This document shows, piece after piece, positions 1 to 6,208 of a DNA stretch of 8,562 bases. This stretch comes from Dehalococcoidia bacterium (GTDB taxonomy: Bacteria; Chloroflexota; Dehalococcoidia; Dehalococcoidales; E44-bin46). The stretch lies in NCBI GenBank assembly GCA_004376105.1, contig SOKA01000046.1, positions 1 to 8,562 of the forward strand, written 5' to 3'. Made by a program: the position numbers and the translations under genes. Below the pieces are notes generated by a model. The model was not told where the DNA came from and made no database searches. It saw only the letters and a program-made list of their open reading frames with translations. Each line of letters opens with the position of its first letter. Within the stretch, counting starts at the first letter, position 1.

Positions 1-1160
1 CGGTAACGACGCCCGATACTCTGGGCATCATCATACTGTACCATCCAAGACTGGCGCAGGTCAGCATATATCTGCTTAGCTACTGCTATCAGCTTCTCTC
101 GTCTACTTAAAGGCAATACGGCTACCTTGATGGGAGCCAGACTGGGGTGGAGGTGGAGTAGCACCCTTATTTCCTCCTTATCTGGTTCTTCATCATAGGC
201 GTCGCAGAGGAAAGCCAAAGCTGAACGGTCTACCCCCGCCGAAGGCTCAATTATATAAGGGATAATATGCTCTTTGGTCTCTTCATCAAAGTAGGTTAGA
301 CTCTTGCCACTATATTTGGCATGCTGAATAAGGTCAAAATCACCGCGATTGGCAATACCTTCTAACTCAGCCCAGCCCATAGGGAATAGGTATTCAATGT
401 CATAGCAGTCCCGGGCATAGTGAGCCAGTTCCCTTTTCATGTGTTGGCGTAGCTTGAGGTTTCCCTTTTTTATACCCAATTTCACATACCAGTTGAAGCG
501 CTCCTCAAGCCAATAGTTAAACCACTCTTTATCGGTCCCTGGCTTAACAAAGAATTCAATTTCCATCTGTTCAAATTCCCGGCTGCGGAAGATAAAGTTA
601 CCGGTAGTAATCTCATTGCGGAAGGCTTTACCTAGCTGGGCAATGCCGAAGGGCAGCCTCTTTCTGGTAGTATTAACCACATTCTGGAAGTTAACGAACA
701 TACCCTGAGCTGTTTCGGGACGCAGGTAAACTACACTGGCTTCTTCCTCAATAGGTCCCATAAAGGTCTTAAACATTAAGTTGAACAGGCGAGGCTCGGT
801 TAATTCACCGCCGCAGGAAGGGCAACTATCGCCGGCTAAATCATCAGCCCGCCATCTCAAGTGGCAACTCTTACATTCTACCAGGGGGTCAGCAAACCCC
901 TTAAGGTGTCCGCTGGCTTCCCAGGTCTGAGGGTGCATCAGGATACTAGCATCCAGACCAACTATATCATCACGTTCCTGAACCGCAGCTTGCCACCAGG
1001 CTTGTTTAACATTCCGCTTTAGCTCCACTCCTAAGGGACCATAGTCCCAACAGCTAGACAAGCCGCCATAGATTTCACTGCTAGGGAAAATGAAACCACG
1101 CCGCTGGCAGAGGGAGACGATCTTTTCCATATCAACCTTTGCTGGTGCCTGTTTAGTCAC
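1..1160 (-). CDS. glyS: Glycyl-tRNA synthetase, dimeric (alpha2) type; C-terminus cut by window edge
   Basis: This cytoplasmic enzyme charges tRNA-Gly with glycine using ATP. The frame was translated by hand from the reverse strand and gives 386 complete residues. Visible class II features are the RPETAQG element (residues 147-153), motif 2 around FRNE (180-183) followed by REFEQMEIEFF, and motif 3 as SAGVDR (307-312). A CxxC pair at 96/99 and another at 113/116 form a likely zinc-binding insertion. The anticodon-binding domain begins near 341 with PIKVAVLPL and runs off the window, so roughly 60 residues should be missing for a protein of about 450. I chose the GTG at 1160 because AAGGAG lies 8 nt upstream; an in-frame ATG at 1130 has no such site. 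This is the single-chain type (also written glyQS), not alpha2beta2. No T-box leader fits in the short upstream space. Confidence 0.96.
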   Translation of the reverse strand, partial: MTKQAPAKVDMEKIVSLCQRRGFIFPSSEIYGGLSSCWDYGPLGVELKRNVKQAWWQAAVQERDDIVGLDASILMHPQTWEASGHLKGFADPLVECKSCHLRWRADDLAGDSCPSCGGELTEPRLFNLMFKTFMGPIEEEASVVYLRPETAQGMFVNFQNVVNTTRKRLPFGIAQLGKAFRNEITTGNFIFRSREFEQMEIEFFVKPGTDKEWFNYWLEERFNWYVKLGIKKGNLKLRQHMKRELAHYARDCYDIEYLFPMGWAELEGIANRGDFDLIQHAKYSGKSLTYFDEETKEHIIPYIIEPSAGVDRSALAFLCDAYDEEPDKEEIRVLLHLHPSLAPIKVAVLPLSRREKLIAVAKQIYADLRQSWMVQYDDAQSIGRRY

Positions 1161-1168
1161 TGCTATTG

Positions 1169-1174
1169 CTCCTT
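1169..1174 (-). promoter_or_regulatory. Ribosome binding site for glyS (decides GTG start)
   Basis: AAGGAG on the minus strand ends 8 nt before the GTG at 1160. This near-perfect Shine-Dalgarno site is the reason for preferring the GTG over the ATG 30 nt further in. Confidence 0.8.
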
Positions 1175-1196
1175 AAAGCTTCTACTGCCCACTCCC

Positions 1197-1202
1197 ATTA
1201 TA
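1197..1202 (-). promoter_or_regulatory. Candidate -10 box for glyS
   Basis: A perfect TATAAT on the minus strand lies about 37 nt upstream of the glyS GTG start. No good -35 hexamer sits 16-18 nt further upstream (the best-spaced hexamer is GCCTAT). The call therefore rests on the -10 alone and on its position in the divergent intergenic region. Confidence 0.4.
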
Positions 1203-1301
1203 ATCAGGGTAATTTCCATATAGGCATAATGTTACCTGATAAGCATTGTAGCTGAAAATATCGAGCATTGCAAAGCCCCTTTAAACTGCCTTTAATAATT
1301 C

Positions 1302-1331
1302 TTGGCGTTAGCTTTCGCTTAATGGTAGAAT
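1302..1331 (+). promoter_or_regulatory. Candidate sigma-70 type promoter of the MBL-fold hydrolase gene
   Basis: TTGGCG at 1302-1307 and TAGAAT at 1326-1331 are separated by 18 nt. They match the TTGACA/TATAAT consensus at 4/6 and 5/6 positions. Transcription would start near 1338, about 20 nt before the GTG start at 1360. The 8-bp direct repeat CGTTAGCT (1306-1313 and 1341-1348) overlaps the spacer and the expected start of the transcript. Confidence 0.5.
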
Positions 1332-1348
1332 GTAAACCTACGTTAGCT
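1306..1348. repeat. Direct repeat CGTTAGCT, two copies 35 bp apart
   Basis: Identical 8-mers lie at 1306-1313 and 1341-1348, bracketing the candidate -10 box at 1326-1331. The spacing is about three and a third helical turns. They could be regulator half-sites, but an 8-mer repeat can occur by chance and no family-specific operator is recognised. Confidence 0.25.
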
Positions 1349-1359
1349 AGGGGGGTAGA

Positions 1360-1980
1360 GTGATTGTTGAGAAACTGGTAGTAGGACCGTTTGCTTCTAA
1401 CTGTTATATTGTGGGCTCTAAATCTAATAAGGAGGGGATGATAATTGACCCCGGTGATGAGGCTAAGCAGATTTTGAAGAGGGTTAAGCAATTGGCACTT
1501 GACATAAAGCTTATTGTTTTAACCCACGGGCATATAGACCATACTGGTGCCTTAAAAGAAGTCAGGGAGGTAACTGGCGCTGAGGTGGTTATTCACGCTG
1601 ATGATGCCAAGTCTCTCAAGGAGCGGTCATTAAGTAATCTATTTGGTCTTCTTTATCCGATTCCACCTCCCCCAGACAGATTACTTAAGGGTGGGGATAG
1701 CATAGACATTGGCGATTTGCATTTCTTGGTTCTCCATACCCCGGGTCATACACCGGGAGGTGTTTGTCTTCTGGGGCAGGGAGTAGTATTCAGCGGAGAT
1801 ACCCTATTCAATTATGGTGTCGGCAGGACTGATTTGCCCGGCGGCAGCTACAGCCAACTAATGAATAGCATCCAGACCAAGCTTATGACACTACCCGATA
1901 ACACTGTTGTTTACCCCGGTCATGGGCCTGATACTACTATTGGTGCTGAGCGGAGGGATAATCCTTTCCTGCATGGTTAA
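1360..1980 (+). CDS. Metallo-beta-lactamase-fold hydrolase, glyoxalase II-like (YcbL/YqgX type)
   Basis: This is a 206-residue single-domain, probably cytoplasmic hydrolase with no signal peptide. The binuclear metal site is complete: THGHIDH (55-61, giving H56, H58, D60, H61), H130 in HTPGHTPGG, D147 in SGDTLF, and H188 in YPGHGP. GRTDLPGG (155-162) and the C-terminal ERRDNPFL (197-204) are typical of the short glyoxalase II-like group, which in characterised members hydrolyses S-lactoylglutathione or related thioesters. The substrate here is unknown, because many anaerobes lack glutathione. The GTG start at 1360 gives the usual N-terminus (MIVEKLVVGPFASNCY) and has a G-run at 1350-1355 as a weak, close ribosome binding site; the next ATG (1438) would delete the first strands. 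It is the only plus-strand gene, divergent from glyS and convergent with hppA. Confidence 0.93.
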   Translation: MIVEKLVVGPFASNCYIVGSKSNKEGMIIDPGDEAKQILKRVKQLALDIKLIVLTHGHIDHTGALKEVREVTGAEVVIHADDAKSLKERSLSNLFGLLYPIPPPPDRLLKGGDSIDIGDLHFLVLHTPGHTPGGVCLLGQGVVFSGDTLFNYGVGRTDLPGGSYSQLMNSIQTKLMTLPDNTVVYPGHGPDTTIGAERRDNPFLHG

Positions 1981-1988
1981 CCTTGCTT

Positions 1989-4031
1989 CTAGATTACCCC
2001 GCCAAACAAAACTAGGACTGGTGCCAGAACCAAAGCTACTATTGACATTAGCTTTATCATGATATTCAGGGACGGTCCTGCGGTATCTTTCATTGGGTCA
2101 CCCACCATATCACCGACAACTGCAGCTTTATGGGCGTCTGAGCCCTTGCCACCGAAAGCGCCTCTCTCTATCCATTTCTTGGCATTGTCCCAAGAGCCAC
2201 CAGCATTGGCAAAGGTAATAGCTAATATGAAACCACAACCAACAGCTCCCATTAAGAACCCGCCAAGGGCAAGTGGTCCCAATATGAGTCCTACAATGAT
2301 AGGTGAGACTATGGTTAGTATGCCGGGAGCAATCATTTGCTTTAGGGCGTCTCTTGTGCAGATATCCACACATTTTCCATATTCAGGCCTCGCCTTCCCC
2401 TCCATCAGCCCTTTTATCTCACGAAATTGCCGCCGAACCTCATTAACTATCGAGAAGCTGGTCTTGCCTACAGCATTCAGGGTCATGGCACAGAAAATAG
2501 CTGGCAGCATAACTCCTAGTAAGATGCCGGAAATAACATGGGGGTCAAGTAGGCTGATATCAGCAAATTTAATGCCTACTGCCTGGGTGTAAGCTAGCAG
2601 CAGGGCTAAGGCAGTGAGCCCAGCAGCACCGATAGCGAAGCCTTTACCGGTTGCCGCTGTAGTGTTACCTAATGAATCTAGGGCATCGGTTCGCTCCCTG
2701 ACTTCTGGAGGTAGGTCTGACATCTCAACTATTCCACCCGCGTTATCGGCTACCGGACCATAAGCATCAGTGGCATCCTGTATGCCCAGAGTTGATAGCA
2801 TACCGACCCCAGCGATAGCAATACCGTAGATATCAGCGAAGTGATGGGCAACTATAATGGCGACCACCACTAGAATAATAGGTGGTAGGGTGCTCATCAG
2901 ACCATTGGCAAAGCCCCTGGTTAAAAGTGTCCCTGCTCCAGTTTGGGATGCGTTTGAAATTTGGAGTGTTGGTTTATAGGAGTAGGAGGTAAAGTAATTG
3001 GTGCTCTCCCCAATTAAGACGCCAGCAATGAGACCAACTAGGATAGCCCAGAATATGCCAATATCAGCTTTAAGGAAGTAGACGGCTAAAAAGGCGAAAA
3101 CAGCAGTGAGAGCTGATGCTGAGAATGTACCCCGGCGGAGAGCATTGAGTAGGGCTCCCATCTTTGCCTTTTCACCGACCCTCACCAAGAATATCCCAAT
3201 AATAGAGGCTATTATGCCCCCAGCAACAACTATCATGGGCAGAAACCAGGCTGTAGCCATATTAGGCACTAGTGGTTTGTCCAGGGTGATAGAGAAAGCA
3301 GCTATCGTTCCTAGTGCCATCGTGGCAATAATTGAATCAACATAGGATTCAAAAAGGTCGGCACCCATGCCGGCCACATCACCAACATTATCGCCAACGA
3401 AATCAGCGATGACCGCCGCATTTCGGGGGTCATCCTCGGGGATTCCCTTCTCGACCTTGCCCACTATATCAGCCCCGGTGTCAGCTGCCTTAGTGAATAT
3501 GCCACCACCCACCCTGGCGAATATAGCTACAGATGAGGCACCAAAGCCAAAACCGGGGATAATCTTTAGAAAGTCAGGACTACTGTGAAAGGCGAAGTAG
3601 AGGACACTCATACCGAGGATACCGATGCCCACGACACACAATCCCATTACTGCTCCACTACGAAAGGAGACCCTTAAGCCGCTACTTAGACTCTTTTGAG
3701 CTGCGGCAGCAGTTCTGGAGTTGGCTCTGATGGCCATGTTCATGCCAATATAGCCGGCTAGAGCGGAGCAAACGGCACCGAAAACAAAGGCCAGGGTTAC
3801 CCACCAACCAAGCATAGGTACCACGCCCAGAACAATGGCAACCACCGTCACGAATATAAACAGGATTTTATATTCTCTACCTAGAAAGGCTAAGGCGCCC
3901 TCTCTAATAGCGGCTGATATTTGCCTCATCTTATCTGAGCCTTGCTCTTGCTTCAATACATAAGAAGCCATGAAACCGGCAAGACCAAGCCCTAGAGCAC
4001 CACATATTACTGCGACTATCATTGGGTTCAT
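1989..4031 (-). CDS. hppA: Membrane-bound ion-translocating pyrophosphatase, K+-dependent type
   Basis: This integral membrane pump hydrolyses pyrophosphate to move H+ or Na+ across the cytoplasmic membrane. It has 680 residues, normal for the family, and many hydrophobic segments from residue 4 to the C-terminus, consistent with the usual 16 helices. The substrate site is intact: the DX7KXE motif (D184, K192, E194), EDDPRN (199-204), DFVGDNVGD (210-218) and the late GDMVGDPMKDT (640-650). GNTTAATGK (455-463) has Ala at 459, where K+-independent enzymes carry Lys, and Gly at 462, so K+ dependence is expected. DLFESYVDS (225-233) has Glu228 where Na+-pumping members carry it, plus Asp232 near the H+-pump Glu position, so the ion cannot be assigned. 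The ATG at 4031 has only a weak upstream GAGAG; Met4 is an alternative. It lies 41 nt after the translin-family gene and is probably co-transcribed. Confidence 0.97.
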   Translation of the reverse strand: MNPMIVAVICGALGLGLAGFMASYVLKQEQGSDKMRQISAAIREGALAFLGREYKILFIFVTVVAIVLGVVPMLGWWVTLAFVFGAVCSALAGYIGMNMAIRANSRTAAAAQKSLSSGLRVSFRSGAVMGLCVVGIGILGMSVLYFAFHSSPDFLKIIPGFGFGASSVAIFARVGGGIFTKAADTGADIVGKVEKGIPEDDPRNAAVIADFVGDNVGDVAGMGADLFESYVDSIIATMALGTIAAFSITLDKPLVPNMATAWFLPMIVVAGGIIASIIGIFLVRVGEKAKMGALLNALRRGTFSASALTAVFAFLAVYFLKADIGIFWAILVGLIAGVLIGESTNYFTSYSYKPTLQISNASQTGAGTLLTRGFANGLMSTLPPIILVVVAIIVAHHFADIYGIAIAGVGMLSTLGIQDATDAYGPVADNAGGIVEMSDLPPEVRERTDALDSLGNTTAATGKGFAIGAAGLTALALLLAYTQAVGIKFADISLLDPHVISGILLGVMLPAIFCAMTLNAVGKTSFSIVNEVRRQFREIKGLMEGKARPEYGKCVDICTRDALKQMIAPGILTIVSPIIVGLILGPLALGGFLMGAVGCGFILAITFANAGGSWDNAKKWIERGAFGGKGSDAHKAAVVGDMVGDPMKDTAGPSLNIMIKLMSIVALVLAPVLVLFGGVI

Positions 4032-4072
4032 TATTTACTCTCGCATCTAGCTAACAAAATTAGTGTAGCAAT

Positions 4073-4714
4073 CTACCGAAGATTGCCCCCAAATTCACCC
4101 AACCTTTCCTCTAGGTCCTTTTGCCTTATGAGTAATGTTAGGTCGCTGCGTGTCCTTTCTAGGATGCTTCTAACCACATCAGTGGTGCGGCGTAGACCAC
4201 CGGTTATAGCATCAGGGAAGTCCATAGTAACTAAAATATTGTAAATATCATCCATAGCTGATAGTAGTTCTTCACCTCGTGACAGGTCACCCCTTCTCAT
4301 ACTATCCAGGAGATAGCGCCTTAGCTCGCCCACAGCTTCACCTAGCCCATTCAGGTAGGCTGTGAAGCCAATGCCCAGTTCACCAGGGGTAGGAGGTTGG
4401 TTTCCAGTTACTAGGCCAAGGGTGATGCTTCCTTCAGCAAACTCCTTTTGAGCATCTCTGATAAAGCCAGTGCTGCTAAGCTCACTGTAGTCAGCAATAG
4501 CTTGCTCTGCCTCGTTAAGAAGGCTACGGGCTGATTGGAGCAATCCTTTAGCCTGGTCGAACTCCTGGCGGTGCACAGCACGGATAGCGTTGCTGCAGTG
4601 GCGGATTACCTCGCGACATAGAGGTAGTGCCTTTTCTCTAGCTGCATCTTTGGCTGAGAAGCTCAGCCGAATCTGTTCAGCAATTGAATCTAAATTATCC
4701 GTTAATCTACTCAC
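4073..4714 (-). CDS. Translin-family protein, possible TRAX/C3PO-like RNA-processing factor
   Basis: I recognise the translin fold family from sequence pattern. The protein is nearly all alpha-helical, with an early REVIRHCSNAIRAVHR helix, then DAQKEFAEG, NGLGEAVGELRRYLLDSM, MDDIYNILVTMDFPDA and a C-terminal RRTTDVVRSILERTRSDL. Eukaryotic translin/TRAX form the C3PO octamer, in which TRAX cuts RNA. Numbered from this start, E91 and E94 (EFAE) match the paired glutamates of TRAX, and E126 and E130 (GEAVGE) match its Asp/Glu pair, with Glu replacing Asp. I chose the GTG at 4714 (213 aa) because GAGG lies 6 nt upstream. A TTG at 4726 would extend it by four residues but lacks such a site. It overlaps the end of thiE by 8 nt, implying translational coupling, and precedes hppA by 41 nt. 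The nuclease role is inference. Confidence 0.85.
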   Translation of the reverse strand: MSRLTDNLDSIAEQIRLSFSAKDAAREKALPLCREVIRHCSNAIRAVHRQEFDQAKGLLQSARSLLNEAEQAIADYSELSSTGFIRDAQKEFAEGSITLGLVTGNQPPTPGELGIGFTAYLNGLGEAVGELRRYLLDSMRRGDLSRGEELLSAMDDIYNILVTMDFPDAITGGLRRTTDVVRSILERTRSDLTLLIRQKDLEERLGEFGGNLR

Positions 4715-5780
4715 TTTGTGCCTCAAGTCTAGCTACTATTTGTTGAGCTGCTTCTTCTGGAGACTCGGCTTGCAATACAGCGCTAATTACTGCTACCGAA
4801 TTAGCGCCAGCAGCTATAACTTCAGCAGCATTGTCTTTAGTAATGCCACCAATAGCCACCAGAGGTAAGGTTACTGCCTGCCTGATTTGGTGTAGCCCTT
4901 CTAAACCAATAACCCTTGCCTCTTCTTTGGATGTAGTTGGGTATATTGAGCCGACAGCAATATAATCAGCCCCCTCAGCTTCGGCAATAATAGCTTGGTC
5001 TACAGTAGTTGTTGAGCAACCCAGAATTTTATCTATCGGTAGTAGTTTGCGGGCTACTTTAGTGGGCAGGTCATTCTGCCCCAGGTGCAGTCCATTGGCA
5101 TCAGCGGCTAGAGCTAAATCTAGGTAGTCATTTATTATAAAAAGCACATTATGCTCAGCACATAGATTTTTAAGCTGTTGAGCAATAGGTAGCAGCTCCT
5201 TTTTAGTCAGGAGCTTATCACGCAGTTGAATTGTCTTAGCTCCACCATGAATTATCTGACTAGCTACTTCAATATGACTGCGCCCCTTTAAGGCCTGTGT
5301 ATCTATAATGGCATAAAGCCCTCGTATATGCCTTATCTTATCCTGGCGGAGTAGCTTGGACAACAAATTTCGCTCTATTGAGTAAAGATTAAACCGAGCT
5401 TGCTTGAACTTCTCTGAGTCTAATTTAGGTGTAATGTCTGGAATCTTAGCCAGCTCCTCCAAGGTTCTCAGCGATTCCTGAACCCTCCTGGCGTTAGCCA
5501 CAACCATTAGAGGTAGCTCTCTTTGCCTCTCCTGTTCAGGAGTTTCAATATTAATACCAACGTCGCCCTCTGAATTTCGAGCCTGAAGGAGCTGCTTATT
5601 AAACGACCAATCGCCTTTTACCAACTCGTGGCGCATAGTTTTTAACTGCTGAGTTAGAGCGGCATCGTTAAGCAGTAAGCGAGCTATGTCTTCAAGAAGG
5701 CGAAGCCCCTCACCAATACGGTTCAAATTGGCATCAATAATGCGCAGTGTTTGTCCTGATATTGCTTCCGGTGAAGGCAT
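4707..5780 (-). CDS. thiE: ThiD2-ThiE two-domain thiamine phosphate synthase
   Basis: Residues about 150-357 form a full ThiE TIM barrel, which joins HMP pyrophosphate to HET phosphate to give thiamine phosphate plus PPi. Visible motifs are TIQLRDK (183-189), INDYLDLAL (216-224), GLHLGQNDLP (230-239), GCSTTT (254-259), GSIYPTTSK (277-285), AIGGIT (309-314) and AVISAV (330-335). Residues 1-145 match the ThiD2-type domain found fused to ThiE in some anaerobes, reported as an HMP-phosphate kinase unrelated to classical ThiD. If active, the protein would perform two consecutive steps. This domain shows an internal repeat, residues 17-34 against 95-112, sharing AN..R(I/V).E.LR.LE. The ATG at 5780 has AAGGA 9 nt upstream and a candidate promoter just before it. 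The stop codon overlaps the translin-family start. No TPP riboswitch fits in the 62-nt upstream gap. Confidence 0.94.
   Translation of the reverse strand: MPSPEAISGQTLRIIDANLNRIGEGLRLLEDIARLLLNDAALTQQLKTMRHELVKGDWSFNKQLLQARNSEGDVGINIETPEQERQRELPLMVVANARRVQESLRTLEELAKIPDITPKLDSEKFKQARFNLYSIERNLLSKLLRQDKIRHIRGLYAIIDTQALKGRSHIEVASQIIHGGAKTIQLRDKLLTKKELLPIAQQLKNLCAEHNVLFIINDYLDLALAADANGLHLGQNDLPTKVARKLLPIDKILGCSTTTVDQAIIAEAEGADYIAVGSIYPTTSKEEARVIGLEGLHQIRQAVTLPLVAIGGITKDNAAEVIAAGANSVAVISAVLQAESPEEAAQQIVARLEAQSE
4721..4724 (-). promoter_or_regulatory. Ribosome binding site for the translin-family gene, inside the end of thiE
   Basis: GAGG on the minus strand lies within the last codons of thiE, 6 nt upstream of the GTG at 4714. 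This supports the GTG over the TTG at 4726 and suggests re-initiation by ribosomes finishing thiE. Confidence 0.6.
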
Positions 5781-5802
5781 ATCTATAGTTCCTTAGCAGT
5801 TA

Positions 5803-5831
5803 ATTCTAGCATAGCCAAAACGGAGGGTAAA
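5803..5831 (-). promoter_or_regulatory. Candidate internal promoter for thiE, translin-family gene and hppA
   Basis: On the minus strand, TTTACC (5831-5826) and TAGAAT (5808-5803) are separated by 17 nt, the optimal spacing. They match consensus at 4/6 and 5/6 positions. It lies in the 62-nt gap between the YraN-family gene and thiE, the largest gap in the minus-strand run. It is followed by AAGGA at 5794-5790 and the thiE ATG at 5780. Confidence 0.45.
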
Positions 5832-5842
5832 GCTGGGCAGCC

Positions 5843-6208
5843 TCAAGCTTCGCTTACCGCATTTTCAATGAGTTCAATTCGTGATAGCTTCCCACTTTGG
5901 TTTAGTTCTACTACCACGACATCAATGCGCCATAATGGGGGCAAATTATTATGAGTCTGCCGATAGTGGGAAGCTGTAGCCCTCATCCTTTCTCTCTTGA
6001 CCGGTGTGATTGACTCTTCAGGGCTGCCGAACTCCGGGCTCTTTTTAGCTCTTACCTCAATAAAGACAAGAGAGTCTTTGTGCTTGGCTACAATATCAAT
6101 TTCTCCTTGAGGGCAACGGTAGTTAGTTTCTAAGATATGATAGCCACGCTGTTTAAGGAAATCCCTGGCTAGTTTTTCACCCAGAATACCAGTATCTCTG
6201 CGTTTCAT
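5843..6208 (-). CDS. YraN/UPF0102-family protein (nuclease-like fold)
   Basis: This 121-residue soluble protein has the length and layout of the YraN (UPF0102) family, whose function is not firmly known. An N-terminal helix (GILGEKLARDFLKQRGY, 7-23) precedes a restriction-endonuclease-like core, QGEIDIVA (34-41) and VFIEVRAK (48-55). D38, E51 and the basic residue at 53 occupy the PD-(D/E)xK positions. Residue 53 is Arg, while Lys is the classical catalytic residue, so activity is uncertain. IDVVVVEL (95-102) is a later conserved strand. The ATG at 6208 overlaps the rnhB stop codon as ATGA, so translation is probably coupled. Its neighbour rnhB is a frequent genomic partner of this family, which fits a role around nucleic acids but does not prove one. 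Confidence 0.9.
   Translation of the reverse strand: MKRRDTGILGEKLARDFLKQRGYHILETNYRCPQGEIDIVAKHKDSLVFIEVRAKKSPEFGSPEESITPVKRERMRATASHYRQTHNNLPPLWRIDVVVVELNQSGKLSRIELIENAVSEA

Noticed and set aside
1161..1359. T-box or other riboswitch upstream of glyS
   Set aside because: A TATAAT box about 37 nt from the start leaves too short a leader, and no T-box sequence or stem-terminator structure is visible.
1204..1491. Minus-strand open frame across the glyS/hydrolase intergenic region
   Set aside because: It overlaps the hydrolase N-terminus and the promoter region, has no family resemblance and its protein looks like translated noncoding DNA.
2059..2592. Plus-strand open frame of 177 codons
   Set aside because: It is antisense to the strongly conserved hppA coding sequence, lacks recognisable motifs and has the composition expected of a shadow frame.
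4051..4063. Small inverted repeat CTAA-CAAAA-TTAG between the translin-family gene and hppA
   Set aside because: A 4-bp AT-rich stem is too weak to be a terminator or a credible regulator site.
4043..4071. Possible hppA promoter (TTGCTA, 16 nt, TAGATG on the minus strand)
   Set aside because: The -10 element lacks the conserved final T and the match is near background for AT-rich spacer DNA.
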